This document shows, one piece after another, positions 23,920-35,185 of a stretch of DNA of 64,000 nt (within the stretch, counting starts at the first letter, position 1; every line of letters begins with the position of its first letter). Origin of the DNA: Pleodorina starrii (Eukaryota; Chlorophyta; Chlorophyceae; Chlamydomonadales; Volvocaceae); assembly GCA_030267565.1 (NCBI GenBank), contig BRXU01000044.1:504001-568000 (forward strand). Reading direction: 5' to 3'. The position numbers and the translations under genes were made by a program. The notes under the pieces were generated by a model. That model ran no database searches. It was not told the DNA's origin and saw only the letters and a program-made list of their open reading frames with translations.

Positions 23920-24924
23920 TGGGTGGCTGTCACGGCGCGTACTGTACCGGTCGTATTGGCCCAAGCCTGCTCTGTTGCGGCCCCTGCTGCTTTGCTGCCC
24001 TCGCTGCCCCCGCCGCCTTCCACGTCCCCTCCCCTCCCCGCTCCCCTCCCCCCTCCCCTCCTCCTCTCTTCCCCCCCTCCCCCCCCAGGTGTGCTGCTTC
24101 ACCCGCCACCAAGTGGCCCGACTGCCCGTATTCAACCGCCGCCGGGCGCTGCAGGGGCTGGCGCTGGGGATCACACCGGACGCGTTCAGACCCTGGCCGT
24201 ACAGGTGTGTCATCCTCCCCCCCTCGTCCTCTCCCCTCCTCTCCCCTCCCCCCCTCCTACCTACTCCCTCCCTACCCCCTCCCTCCCTCCCCCCCTCCGC
24301 AGCTTCCGCTACATGTTGGCAGCCGCCCTGCACCCCCGCAGCGACCGCTTCATCCGCGTGTTGCTGGAGGCCGGGAGCCACGACGGAGCCAGTTGGGCCC
24401 TGGCGGCGGGGATCGCGGCGGAGGCGGACCTGAAGCGCCTGACACCGCTGCACCTGCCGCCGCCATTGGACGGAGTGCGGGGGCCGCTGGAGATGCAGCC
24501 CACGGCGGGGCCGCTGACGACGCAGCACGAGGCGGCGGCGGAGGCGGCGGCGGCAGCGCTGGAGGAGGTGGCGGCGGAGGCGGCGGAGGCGGCGGAGCAG
24601 GGGGGCTCCGTCACCGCTGGCGGTGGTGATGAACAGCCAGAGGCGGTGCGGCAGAAGAATCAGCCGGAGATGAATGTGGTGGGGGAGGAGGAGGAAGAGG
24701 AGGTGTCGGACGAGGAGGCGGGGCCGGGGGTGGTGATGGCGGCGGCGGCGGCGCTGCCGGCGTTGGCGGGGCTGGCGGCGGCGGATGCGGCGGCGGATGC
24801 GGCGGCGGCGGCGCTTCCGGGACCCGCGGCTGCTAGTGGGAGGCGCGGGAGTCATTTCGGGGGCGGGGCGAAGGCGCCGGAGCCCAGCTCGGGCTCGGTG
24901 GCTGTGGAGCCGCCCCGGGCGTAG
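22080..24924 (+). CDS. Patatin-like phospholipase, 4 exons
   Basis: Exons 22080-22273, 22685-23258, 24089-24204, 24303-24924 join in phase to 501 residues. The catalytic dyad is visible: an oxyanion-type glycine run (FSGGGF, residues about 71-75), the nucleophile elbow AGSSAGS with Ser121, and the aspartate motif SVDGGV with Asp237. Patatin-family enzymes hydrolyse acyl groups of phospholipids, galactolipids or triacylglycerol; the substrate cannot be read here. The N-terminus (MVKCFGGSRRLCSCFG) is Cys-rich and could be a lipid-anchor or targeting sequence. Residues 107-116 are a Thr/Ala-rich insert before the nucleophile. The C-terminus is Ala/Glu-rich and probably disordered. Start chosen as the first ATG in frame, right after the AT-rich leader. 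Confidence 0.9.
23839..23919 (+). repeat. (GGCACA)13 hexanucleotide repeat in patatin intron 2
   Basis: About thirteen uninterrupted GGCACA units within intron 23259-24088. Confidence 0.9.
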
Positions 24925-26127
24925 CCTCCCCGGGCCCTGTCCTGTCCTGCGAGGAATGGATACCGGTAATGGCGGTTGGGAATAAGCGGATTGGGAATTA
25001 GGAATAGGGGAAGGGAATGAGGATTTGGTTCGGACTAGCTTCGTAGCGGATGTGCGGCCTCGGCAGCTTGGAGGCGGGCGGGCGGACGCTGAGCACCGGA
25101 CGGGCGGACGGACGGACGGTCGAGTGTGCCGGAGGAGTGCGCCACAGCGATGCGGTACTTCACAATGAATTGTAGCATAAACACCCAGGGGCACTTGGGA
25201 TACTTGGGCCGACATGCTCCGGGTTTATTGTGTTGTGTGGGCGAGCCGCACATGACGCCACATGACGGATTTCGGAACCGGTTCCAGCCCGGGGGGGGGC
25301 AGGGGTTTGGATTCACCCCGCGAACGCATGTGGCGAATTCCTTGCATGCCTCCTATTCTTGTTGCCATTTATTCAAGCTTGGGGGCAGCGGCTGAGAGGC
25401 GAGCTAAGCGCGTGTGCGTGTGTGTGTGTCTGTTTAGGCGCCGTGCGGCCCAAGTGCCGCCCTCCCACCTGCGCCTGCACATGTGGATTGTGTCAGTACG
25501 GCAACCTGTTCCAACGAACACGTTAGTTGGCTCGGTCACTCAGGCACGGCCGGTAGGCGTGTGGCGATTTGTACGAATGGATGCAGGCCCCGGCGCATCG
25601 CTGAGGTTGTAATCCGCAGATTGACCGGTGGCGCGTGTGCCAATGTGTGTGTATTTCAATGGAACCACCCCTCCTCCTACGTTCAGCCGCCTCGGTAGGC
25701 GTGGGGTCGTAGTCGTAGTTGTCAAAGAAATGGCTTGGGAGGAGGAGGAGGACTGGAGGAGGAGGGTGAGGAGGAGGAGGGTGAGGTGGACTGCTCAAGA
25801 GAAGAGAAGAGACGCTGCGCAACCTGGAATGAATGGGGGCATCCGTACGTTGTTGGGGTGTCAGGGGAAGTGGAGTGAGGAGGCGGAGAGAGGAGGCGAG
25901 TGAGGCGGCGGCGCTCGCCCCGCAGTCGCGCGGGCTGAGTGGAGGGTCGCGCGAGTGGAGTGGGCCCGGGGGGGGGGGATGTTGGGGGCGGGGCTTGCCG
26001 GGGCCGGGGCTGCAGCGGGCGCCGCAGCAGCACGTCAGCATGGAAGTGCGTACGAAGGTAGGCAGGCAGGCAGGGGCACAGTCAAGGGGGCGCCGAAGGG
26101 GGTGCCCTGCAGATGTTTTTCTATCTT
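24925..26127. other. Patatin 3' flank and intergenic DNA
   Basis: No recognisable gene. A TGTAA polyadenylation candidate for the patatin gene lies at 25608-25612, about 690 bases past its stop. The rest is purine-rich (about 25735-25960) and leads to the start of repeat copy A. Confidence 0.45.
25608..25612 (+). terminator. TGTAA polyadenylation signal candidate, patatin gene
   Basis: First TGTAA on the plus strand after the patatin stop that I could find. Confidence 0.35.
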
Positions 26128-27215
26128 GGCTTGGAAGGGGCATGTGCCGTTGCTAGCAGCTAGCAATGAGCCCCTGCGGAAACAGATTGCTGGGCAATCG
26201 TCGTCGCTGTGGGTGTGTGGGTGTGTGTGTCTATGTGACCCGACTTTTGCGCATCCAGCCATGGATGCGCGCAACCAAACGAAGGGCCACGACCCCCGCC
26301 GGGCTTCTGACGCTTTCTGACGAACGAGCAGGACTTGCAACGGCATGTCAGCGTACTCCAGCCGCCGCCCTCCACCGCTTCCTTCTAGCTGCTCTGTGAT
26401 GCACCCGTTGCAAGCTGCCAGCCGTTTCGCGTCATTTGAACGCAGTACACACGCACGTGTCGTACAGCGAGTAGCGGCACTCCCGTGAATGTACTGCGAT
26501 CGATTGTTGCACTAAGCCAGGAAAAGGAAACAATATGTGAAATTGCCAACCAAGCGGCAGGGTCACAGTCAAACAGCATCGATCTCTGGCAGGCCCCCGC
26601 TGCTCCCCGAACCTGCCATGGAATGCTGCCCACGTCTGTTGCTGCTGCTGCCGCAAACGGCCGCGCGGGCACTACCACCCGACTGGCTGTGGCCCCCTCA
26701 CCGCTGCCGTCCCCACCGCTGCCGCCACCGCTTCACGACGTCCTGCGGGCTGCGGCGCCGGCGGGAAGTCCTGGGCTCGTAGGGCCGGCTTTGTCCTCCT
26801 CCACCGTCCGGAGTGTCCCTCCACAGCTACGGACGGCGCCTCACTGCGCTTCCTTCACTTCGGTTCGCAACTCCTCCCGTGTCCCGATGTCCCGAGGGAG
26901 CAGCGACTGGACCGCCGCGTCCGGCTCCTCTCCCGCTCTGCGGCTTCCGCCTCCTCCTGCCAAACTGGGCGCATGGGAAGCTGCCGTCGGCTTGGGTGGA
27001 ACCGCCAGCAAACAACAGACCGCAGCTCCGCACGACCTAGGGCGAGGCGCTAGGTGCACCCAGTCGTGCGGCCCAACTCCGGATCCGACTGACGGCTCAA
27101 TGATCGACTGTGCCATCAGCCAGACTGGCGCATCGGCAGGCATCGGCAACACACCTGCAGCCCCTTCCCTGGAGCCCCTCCCTCGTTCATTGAACCACAC
27201 CCTCACCCAGGGGAG
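26128..27215 (+). repeat. Dispersed hairpin-rich repeat, copy A (longest)
   Basis: The first 373 bases match copies B (34649) and C (37487) almost base for base, and a further stretch to about 26632 matches B. B then resumes at sequence like 27187-27215, so B looks like A with an internal deletion of about 550 bases. The start has three perfect or near-perfect hairpins: TTGCTAGC/GCTAGCAA at 26150, GATTGC/GCAATC at 26185, and GCGCATCC/GGATGCGC near 26250. A plus-strand reading frame at 26485-27366 has no recognisable domain. It may be continuous with the inverted-repeat arm starting by 27440. Confidence 0.6.
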
Positions 27216-27439
27216 GGAGGGGCGGACCACGCCCACCGCCCTGAAGAGGGGGACCGGGCGGACAGCTGGGGTAGGACACTGCGCTCATCATGGGCCGGGC
27301 GATGGGGCAGAAGCCCAGAGCATCACGCACGGGCTGGAGGCGGTCTCCGACGTCCCGGTGCTGTGAGGGCGGGGGACACTGACAAATGAAACCAGTTGAG
27401 GGGCGGCGCTGCACTGCTGCCCCGTAGCCCGTACTGACC

Positions 27440-29290
27440 CCGTGCCGATGTTGATGAGATGCCGGCGTCAAGCGGATACGGCACGAATACACCGCGGCGG
27501 GGCAATCTGCTCACGCATCCCATTGCACCCCACGGTCCCTCTCTTGGGTCGCCGCGGTCACACCCCCTGTCCTGGCCCCTTCCCTGTCATGCCACTCTTC
27601 CCCACACCCCTACCCACTGTTCGTATTTTCAAGGGCAAAATCGAGGAAAACGCTGGAGAGGAGGGACAGGGACAGGAGCCAAAGCGCAGGAAGGAGCTAC
27701 ACGTACCTAGCCCGCCGCCAAAGCCCATCGACAGACAGGCACCCACCGGCCACTGCGCCAACGGGAAGCATGTCGGCGCGGGCGGGAACTGCACAAGGGC
27801 AGGGAAGAGAGGTCGGCAGGGGTCGGCGGGGGGGGGGAGTTGTAGAAAACCAAAACAACAGGGGGGGCAGTGAACAGGAGCAGCGGGCAGGCTCCGGTGT
27901 CGCCGCCCTCATCAACCATGAAACGCCACTTGAAGGAGGGAGAGCCCGCACCTCAGCGCGCAGGGAGTCAGGGCGAGACCGACAGGAGGGAACCGGAGCC
28001 GAAGGGCAGGAAGCGCTGGGATGCAGGGGCGCGGGCAGAGGGCAGAGGGCAGAGGGAAGGCACAGCGCAGTGGCGAAGGCGCCGACATGGCAGTTGAGCT
28101 GATGCTGCGTGGCCTGGTGCCCCGTGAACGACAGCACAGGGCAGAGCGCAAGGCGGGTCAGCAATTGCTGGGCCAGCGAGCATGCAGTACACAGCTGCAG
28201 TAGGCAGACGGAGGCAACTGTGCGTACGTAACCCCTGAGTGACGGAGGCATCCCCAGGCGGGGCAACTGGTGCATGGTCGGTGGAAAGGCCCACCTCACT
28301 CGCCAGCAGCACTGCCTCCACTAGGCCACTAGGAGACCAGAGGGCGGGGATGTGGGAGGGGGTGCGTGCCAAGTGCACGGCGACGAGAGCTGGGCTTGAC
28401 ACGGGTAGTATACATCGGACACAACGAAGCCCACCACTCCCTTGATTGCCGCGGACATCGCTCGCCCGCCACCGACCCGCAGCGCCTTGCCTAAGCAGGG
28501 CCAAAGCAGGGCTGGACCTCAAGTAATCCTGTCGCAGGAGAGCGGGTTAGGTGCCAACGGGACTCCTGGCCTATCATTGCGCCGGACACACTGGAAAAGG
28601 AGCCGCACGCCCTTTTCGGTAGGCAGGTGTGGTGCGAGGTTCCACTGAACACAGGGTTCATCAGGGTTCATCCGACACTGCCTGAAGCTCTCAGACGATT
28701 CACAGTAAATGCGAAAGGATAAATAATACGTCTTCAGCAGATGGGTGCACCAGGGCACGCCTAGCACGCCGGGCTGTTCTAACCGCCGTCTCGTTTAGGC
28801 TCCTTTTAACCGTCACTCTGACATGCCTTTCCTCGCTCGACGCCCGGCTTTCAACGGGGAATCAAACCCACCTTCACCAAGCTTCCAATAAATTTCAAGG
28901 CTCTTCGGGTTCGCCAAAGAGCAAAAGGGTGCGGTCTGCGGTGCGCAAACTTGGGACGCTGGCCGCTCGGACCGATAAATTCTACACCCGGTCATGCCTA
29001 CGCATGTAATTGTCTCAGCAAGTTGTTTGCAATTGTTTTCAGGGCGCCAACAGTGTAAAATGCTTGAAGGAAGTGCTGGTTCCGATATGCAGGCAGCACG
29101 GCCGTCACAGTGGAACGACGCGATACTTTGGAGATTGAAGAGATGTAAAACTTAAAAAACAATCTCCATTAGCTCGTACACTGATCAAGCGCTACAACAT
29201 CACAGGGCAAATCTCGACGGTACGGCTTTGCTTGCCAGCTGCCCAGCTCCCAGCTGCGTCTCAGGACCCTAGTCCGCTAGTGCTGCAACA
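27440..29290 (+). repeat. Left arm of a large inverted repeat
   Basis: The reverse complement recurs at 62261-64000 with small differences. Both arms end inward at the same sequence (...CTAGTGCTGCAACA) and then diverge. The right arm runs off the window, so the true length is unknown. The left arm has roughly 125 bases (about 27573-27717) missing from the right arm. Likely two copies of an unidentified transposable element in opposite orientation. No domain was recognised in its reading frames. Confidence 0.8.
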
Positions 29291-29454
29291 AAAATGGTTG
29301 CCCCTGTTGCAGGTGTATCGAAAACTGCTTTGCGCTAGGGAAAACGTCTCCATACCTTTTTTCCGCTAGGGAAAACGTCTCCATAAATCCAATGTGGTCA
29401 TTTGTTCTTCTTATAACAAGAAGACCTTTGGCGGTCTGCGCTAGCGGTTTAGGC
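29291..29454. other. Spacer between inverted-repeat arm and LINE
   Basis: Contains a 20-base direct repeat (GCTAGGGAAAACGTCTCCAT) at about 29333 and 29364, and a 7-bp hairpin (TCTTCTT/AAGAAGA) near 29405. It may be LINE-related or target DNA. Confidence 0.4.
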
Positions 29455-32220
29455 ATGATGATGATGATGATGATGTTACAAGCTTCAACGAGCTCGTACG
29501 GCTCAAACGAACCCGGAGGCTCATGAACCGCTTCAGCCAAGCAGAAAAGCAAACGGAAACCAGAGAAACAGTAACCAAAGAAACGATGTAACGTCAGGAT
29601 ACAGGAGAAGCACAGACGAATGGCATAACTTGAAAGATAGATGCCAAGCACAACTTTACGAAGAGATGCATTCTCGCCGTAAGCGGAACATTTCAAAAAT
29701 AGCACTCGCAAGACCACGCTGGTCGTCAACTTGCATGACATCGTTAACACACGCACTAACGGGCACACCCAAATCCCAAAGCCTCTGCCGCGCAGACGCA
29801 AGCGCGGAGCACTCCAGCAGAAAATGCTTCTCATCCTCCACAGCACCATTAGAGCGACACGTCTTACACACACGAAGCTCCCTAGACCTGCTGCTCTCGC
29901 TATTAATCGCTAAGTCAGACACACACAAACGAAAACGAAGTAAGGAACGGTGGTGCGCCGGCGGGATGTACCCCTCGAACTGCTTCGGTAACCCCATCCA
30001 GTGCTTGTAACGGCACATCTTAACACCAGGCTTCCTGCCGTCCGAAACGAAAGCGCCCGGGTCCACCGCCAACCTATCACTGCCCCAATCGTCGTTGACG
30101 CGACCCCTGAGGGTGTCCATCAGCGCCTCAACGTCAAGCCTGCACGCCGAAAAACGCCTAACCCTAGTGTCCATGTTACCCGCCGCCGCTTCTTCGCCCC
30201 AGTCGTGCCCTAAGAGGTTCAGAACCCGAATGACCTTGGAGCCCCAACCGTCTGCCTGCAGATCCGATTCCAAAGCCAAACGGATCTCATGACGAAAAGC
30301 GCTGTGATACACGTTGCTAGTGTCCTCCACCAAACTGTTCCAAAAACGAAAAACGGATTCAGCCCAATGCAACTGTAGAGGCACCTGCCCGAGCTCTCTA
30401 AACAACAACTGCAGGGGTGGAACGGCAGCTCCGACCAGCTGTTTCATAAACGAGATTTGTAGCTTGACCATACGGTCCCGGATAGCGGCCTCAAAATAAC
30501 AAGAACGCGGAGCTTCGTTAGCCGGAAAACCCCTCTCTATCATGGCTAAAACCAGGTCAGCGCCCCATAGCTGCGAACCGTACGAAAGAACAGAGCGAAC
30601 TTGAGCGTTGAAACATTTCATACCAACTGAGGGGAGCAACAGCCCCTGCCGACGCAGCTTGCTAAGCAGAGAGAACATGGCCCGCCGGCCCGCAGCATGA
30701 AGCTCGTCCGTGCAGGACGAGAAAGCGCTGTTAGGACCAAAATGCAGCCCGAGATAGCGTGCGCGCGTCTTCCAAGTGATAGGTCGGACCACCGGCAACC
30801 CGTCCTCCGTCACGCGCATAGTAGCCAAGTCGCTGATCGCATAAAAGTGGCTCCTGACCTGGGCATTGGGGTGGAAAAACAGCAGCTCGCACTTCTTCGC
30901 ATTAACGGTAAGACCGAACGCTTCCGACCACTCCCGCAGCGCTGCAAGCAGGCTCATCAAACGACGCTTTGTCGCAGCAAAAAGGCTTAGATCGTCCGCG
31001 TAAAAAGCTAAGGGCACGCGACGGCCTTCCACGTTAGTGCAATCCTGAGCCGCCATGGCAACTGGGAGCGCGACATCCAGGGCGTCAACGTAATCGGCAT
31101 AACCTTCCACAAAAAACCCGAACAGCGTAGGACTCATTGGACAACCTTGCTTCACCCCTTGTGAGGAGGGGAACGCCTCTCCCGTCGCGCCGTTCACTTT
31201 GACCCGCAGTTCCACCCGCTCGTAACAACGCTTCAGGGCCTCCAGCGCTGCGCCCTTGACCCCTCTTTCTTCAAGGCGAGTCCACAATAAGCCCCTATTC
31301 ACCCGATCAAATGCCTTCTCAAAATCGATCTGACAGATAAAGAGCCCCTGGCCCGGTGCGTTGGGATGGTCCCTACGGCAACGGTCCGTAAGGTGCCGTA
31401 CCAAAAACAAATTATGCATGGTGCCACGCTTGGGCCTGAAACCTCCCTGGTAAGGACTGCGCGCTCCGCAACCCTCTCCCCACGCCTTCAACCACCGGTC
31501 CAGCAAAAACGCGTAAAGCTTAGAGAGAGCCCCGCCGACAGCCAAACCGCGGTAATTGCTCGGGTCATGCGCGTCGCCCTTTTTGTGAAGAGGGGTGATG
31601 ACCGAAACCTCGAACTGCTTGGGATAGTCCCCAGTCGACCGAATATGCTCCAAAAGACGCAGCAGGTAGGGCGCAAGGACAAACTCCTCTTTGTTCTCTA
31701 TCGAACGAGTGGCGTATTTGTAGCATTCCGCGGGTGCCAGCTCGAGGCCTGGTGACTTATGGTTGCGTAACGACTTCAACGCCGCAATGACCTCAGCCAG
31801 GGTAAACGGAGCACTCAGAGACGCCGCCGCAACAACCCTCTGATTTCGCGCTACGCTCTCGGTACCTGCCCAATCGCGGGACGCTACAAGGGGGCGCCCA
31901 TTGATGAGGTTCAGAATATAGTCCGCCCGCACATCATTAAACGGATTCACCTCGTTATTATACAACGCATCAAAATATTCGCGCCAAGTGTTGACGTCGC
32001 GAATTGGACATTCGGGTTTCAGGCCCTGGTTAAGCTGACGCCACAGCGCGCGGGGGTCGCCCTTGCAATCTTCCAGGAAAGACGTAAAAAAAGCGACGCG
32101 GTGCGCAACGCGAGCGTCCTTCCTAATCCTCTGATAACGAGAGCGTAGCGTGGTGAAAACCTGCCGCGCTGGTTTAGGCAGAGAACTGGAAGGCTGTCGC
32201 CCGCCGGGCGGCCGTACAAC
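29455..32220 (-). mobile_element. 5'-truncated non-LTR retrotransposon (LINE, L1-like)
   Basis: A reverse-transcriptase frame in antisense orientation is followed by about 180 bases of 3' UTR and a terminal (CAT)7 tail (29455-29475, seen as ATG repeats on the plus strand), typical of a LINE 3' end. No endonuclease domain lies upstream of the RT: the frame opens just after a TAG at 32221-32223, so the element looks 5'-truncated, as is usual for target-primed insertion. Local GC is lower than in neighbouring genes. Confidence 0.85.
29656..32220 (-). CDS. LINE ORF2 fragment: reverse transcriptase with C-terminal zinc-knuckle-like motif
   Basis: One open frame of 854 codons with no start of its own. 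Reverse-transcriptase blocks are seen in order: PISPL-type block as VITPLHKKGD, NYRGLAVGGALSKLYA, GGFRPKRGT, QIDFEKAFDRVNR, QGVKQGCPMSPTLF, and the catalytic FYADDLSLF. The thumb-like region and a C-terminal CKTC...HFLLEC motif are typical of L1-clade ORF2. It would copy RNA into DNA at a nicked target, but the endonuclease part is missing, so this copy should not move on its own. The frame has no stop or frameshift, so the insertion is probably fairly recent. Confidence 0.9.
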   Translation of the reverse strand, partial: VVRPPGGRQPSSSLPKPARQVFTTLRSRYQRIRKDARVAHRVAFFTSFLEDCKGDPRALWRQLNQGLKPECPIRDVNTWREYFDALYNNEVNPFNDVRADYILNLINGRPLVASRDWAGTESVARNQRVVAAASLSAPFTLAEVIAALKSLRNHKSPGLELAPAECYKYATRSIENKEEFVLAPYLLRLLEHIRSTGDYPKQFEVSVITPLHKKGDAHDPSNYRGLAVGGALSKLYAFLLDRWLKAWGEGCGARSPYQGGFRPKRGTMHNLFLVRHLTDRCRRDHPNAPGQGLFICQIDFEKAFDRVNRGLLWTRLEERGVKGAALEALKRCYERVELRVKVNGATGEAFPSSQGVKQGCPMSPTLFGFFVEGYADYVDALDVALPVAMAAQDCTNVEGRRVPLAFYADDLSLFAATKRRLMSLLAALREWSEAFGLTVNAKKCELLFFHPNAQVRSHFYAISDLATMRVTEDGLPVVRPITWKTRARYLGLHFGPNSAFSSCTDELHAAGRRAMFSLLSKLRRQGLLLPSVGMKCFNAQVRSVLSYGSQLWGADLVLAMIERGFPANEAPRSCYFEAAIRDRMVKLQISFMKQLVGAAVPPLQLLFRELGQVPLQLHWAESVFRFWNSLVEDTSNVYHSAFRHEIRLALESDLQADGWGSKVIRVLNLLGHDWGEEAAAGNMDTRVRRFSACRLDVEALMDTLRGRVNDDWGSDRLAVDPGAFVSDGRKPGVKMCRYKHWMGLPKQFEGYIPPAHHRSLLRFRLCVSDLAINSESSRSRELRVCKTCRSNGAVEDEKHFLLECSALASARQRLWDLGVPVSACVNDVMQVDDQRGLASAIFEMFRLRRECISS

Positions 32221-32223
32221 CTA

Positions 32224-32613
32224 CAAGGCTTCAGTAGCACAAGCCTGCCTTTTATGCCCGAGCTTATTCATTTCCCTCCATACACTCTATCCTTTCAAAT
32301 CTTAAACTCTTTTGGCATTGAGACCCCAACAGCTTTGCTCTGTGACTCCTCTTGTCCCGACATTCCCGAGCCTGTTCATCGTGTTGCTTCCTCGCTTCTT
32401 TCACTGATCTGGTTCCGATCGCAGTCTACGCGCACATCATGTCTGGCACTATGTAAATGACGAGCGAGCGGAGTGAGCCTCTTGCGGCTCAGGCATTGCG
32501 TCCAGACATGTTTGCGCCTGCTGCAGCCGCAAAACCCTGGGTTTAAAACAGGAGACCGCAGCGCCATCGCGCTATCTTAAAGATTCCTCTCTTGCAACCT
32601 GCTCGGTCCACAG
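32224..32613. other. Spacer between LINE and unrecognised gene; possible leader
   Basis: Pyrimidine-rich at the left. A short frame from the ATG at 32457 (MTSERSEPLAAQ...) looks coding-like, but I could not join it in phase to the exon at 32614 with a good donor. The 5' end of the next gene is therefore unresolved. Confidence 0.4.
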
Positions 32614-34100
32614 GTCGAAGCGTTTCTCCGATGTGGCTATTCCTGATGACCTCCCAATGCTGGAGGCCGGCGGCGATTCGCCCTCTGCCAAACGCGTGAC
32701 CGACGTGACGCGTGCTGTAGAGGAGCTGGTCGAGAAGTCGGCGCCGCAGCAGCAGGTGAGCCAGTTCCCGCAACCTGCTGGGTTTGGGCGATGAAAGCGC
32801 AAAGTTGGTGCAGCTAGCACTACTCCGGCTGGCATGGCTTTACGTGCATGGCGGTGGCTTGTCGTTTTAGGCATGCTTTTGCTGCTGGGGCTTTCGGGTT
32901 TGCAACGACCCCACGCGCGCCTGGCTGTTCCTGCTGTGCCCGTGGCTGTCTCTGCTGTGAGGCCAGCGGAGCGCATGACCGTATGCCTGCGCCTCCTCGC
33001 ACTCCAGCGAGCGAGATACCCATGCTGTGCTGGCGTGCGCCTCCTTAGCTGACGGAGCGTGCTTTCCCTACCCCTCCCCTTGCCTTGTGCAGGCTGCTGC
33101 TGTTGCTGCTGCAGCTGCTGCTGTTGTGTGCATCTGCAAGGAGCGCTTGCAGGACCTGGAGCGCCAGCAGCAGCAGGCTCGCTTCCAGAACCGCCGCCAG
33201 CGCAAGGTCAGCTTGATACTCACCACGGAGACGGCGCCGAGCAAGTTGCAGAAGAAGGTGCGTCACCACGGCAACGTAACTAGCGATTCGTGTGAAGGGG
33301 CCGCCGGTGCTTTGGGTAGACGGGATGTACCAGGAAGGGGTGCACTTGGGCAATGCGTACCGCCGCACACTCTCGGGAGGGAGGGAAGGGGACAAAGGAC
33401 GGAAGGAGGGAAAAGTGGGGGAGGGTCGAATTCCAGTTGGGCCAGACCTGCTAGACCAGATGCGCGCACACCCACCCACCCGCAGCCGGATCACGATAGG
33501 CACCGCGACTGGCCCCTGACAATCCTTTCCCCACCACTCCTCGCTCCCGGCGTCTTCCTTGCCGCGTAGGTTGCTCTCCTCAGCATTCCAACGATCTCCA
33601 CCGAGGGGGCCTCCGACCTTCCGCCTCTTGTTTCCATCAAGACACCCCGGCGCGTCCGCCGGGTGGAGAAGCCGTACACGTGCCAGGTGAGCAGCTATCC
33701 CAGCAGCGCAACCCGGGTCACAAGGGCTGCTGGGTGACGGCGGGGACGGAGCGGGGCGTCAAGCAAGCGCAGTGGATTATTATTGGGAAGCAAGCGGTCC
33801 ATACGTACGTGATGTCGGGCATGACGGATATGCATTCTTGTTGTGCTTTGTTCGTTCCTTGCAGCAAGCGTTACTAGTTTGTTCGTGGCCATTAACTTTC
33901 CTTCCTTTCGTCTGCTATCTGACGTGCAGGTTGTTCGCTGCCGGATGATTACGGCGGCTGATCTGATGCGCATCCGCAGCGGTGCCTGTCCCCGCTTCAT
34001 GCGCCTGACTGAGGCCGCTAGCGCCAAGATCGTCAGTCCGCCCGAGCCCGGTCAGGCCCGTGACGCCAAGACCGCCGGGCAGCCTGCCTGGCAGCGGTAG
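32614..34100 (+). CDS. Unrecognised protein, four 3' exons (5' end not resolved)
   Basis: Exons 32614-32755, 33093-33257, 33570-33686 and 33930-34100 have good GT-AG borders (CAG|GTGAGC, AAG|GTGCGT, CAG|GTGAGC) and join in phase to about 197 residues ending at a TAG. The joined protein begins RFSDVAIPDDLPMLEAGG, then has a poly-Ala stretch, a charged probable coiled coil (ICKERLQDLERQQQQARFQ) and basic patches (KTPRRVRRVEKPYTCQ). I recognise no family. A TGTAA signal follows 39 bases after the stop. The end of the last exon and its 3' flank are duplicated at 36899-37486. It could be a host gene or the tail of a mobile-element gene; the first exon(s) were not found. Confidence 0.55.
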
Positions 34101-34648
34101 TTGTATGTGTCGATCGACAGCGAGCGAGTGGGCGGGTGTGTAAGCGTTCGGCATTAGTGTATGTATGTCGTGGCGCTGCACGGCATGATATGATGTGCCG
34201 AACGTCATGCATGGCTGTTTCTGTGAAGTGGGCGGGGGGCCGAACTTAAACCGGTGCCGGAAGGGTCGGTCGCATCGTTGTTCATTTGTGTTGGAGCCAA
34301 CCAGACTGTATCTATCGAAGGAATGAAAAGGCACTGAAGGCCCGCTTCAGCAACTTTGCAATTTCAGGGGTCGCAGCTGCCGTAGTACTGTACGGGAGAT
34401 GTCTTCGTTCCCGTGAACATCTTGCTTGGGGTGACTTTCTTTGGGGTGGGGTGTGCGACGGATACCCTTCCAAACAGCTTCTATCATCTACGCCTTGACC
34501 TTCACAATGAATGTGGAGCGGGCGGATGTATGGAAAGCGGGCGCGGGTGGGCAGTTGGACAGCGCTGCGCGAATTCCGGTGTTGTGCGATATATACGCGA
34601 TCCGGATCACGGTCTAGTTCGTTGATGCGTCGACACTTGATGGCTGCC
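34064..34648 (+). repeat. Duplicated gene 3' end, first copy
   Basis: From within the last exon (codons of ...AKTAGQPAWQR and the stop) through the 3' flank, this segment is nearly identical to 36899-37486. Repeat copy B follows directly in both. Confidence 0.85.
34139..34143 (+). terminator. TGTAA polyadenylation signal of the unrecognised gene
   Basis: Lies 39 bases after the TAG at 34098-34100, the expected close spacing. Confidence 0.6.
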
Positions 34649-34727
34649 GGCTTGGAAGGGGCATGTGCCGTTGCTAGCAGCTAGCAATGAGCCCCTGCGG
34701 AAACAGATTGCTGGGCAATCGTCGTCG

Positions 34728-34760
<33 letters not shown>

Positions 34761-35185
34761 TATGTGACCCGACTTTTGCGCATCCAGCCATGGATGCGCG
34801 CAACCAAACGAAGGGCCACGACCCCCGCCGGGCTTCTGACGCTTTCTGACAAACGAGCAGGACTTGCAACGGCATGTCAGCGTACTCCAGCCGCCGCCCT
34901 CCACCGCTTCCTTCTAGCTGCTCTGTGATGCACCCGTTGCAAGCTGCCAGCCGTTTCGCGTCATTTGAACGCAGTACACACGCACGTGTCGTACAGCGAG
35001 TAGCGGCACTCCCGTGAATGTACTGCGATTGATTGTTGCACTAAGCCAGCAGGAAAAGGAAACAACATGCGAATTTGCCAACCAAGCGGCAGGGTCACAG
35101 TCAAAACAGCATCTCTGGCAGGCCCCCTCTGCTCCCCGAACCTGCCATCATTCATCAAACCACACCCTCATGACTTGGATCCGTC
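34649..35185 (+). repeat. Dispersed hairpin-rich repeat, copy B
   Basis: Matches copy A (26128 onward), including all three hairpins; a longer (GT)n tract (34729-34759) replaces the shorter one in A. After about 35150 it jumps to sequence like 27187 in copy A. Confidence 0.8.

Noticed and set aside
26485..27366. 293-codon plus-strand frame within repeat copy A
   Set aside because: No domain; copy B lacks much of it, so there is no sign of selection on the frame.
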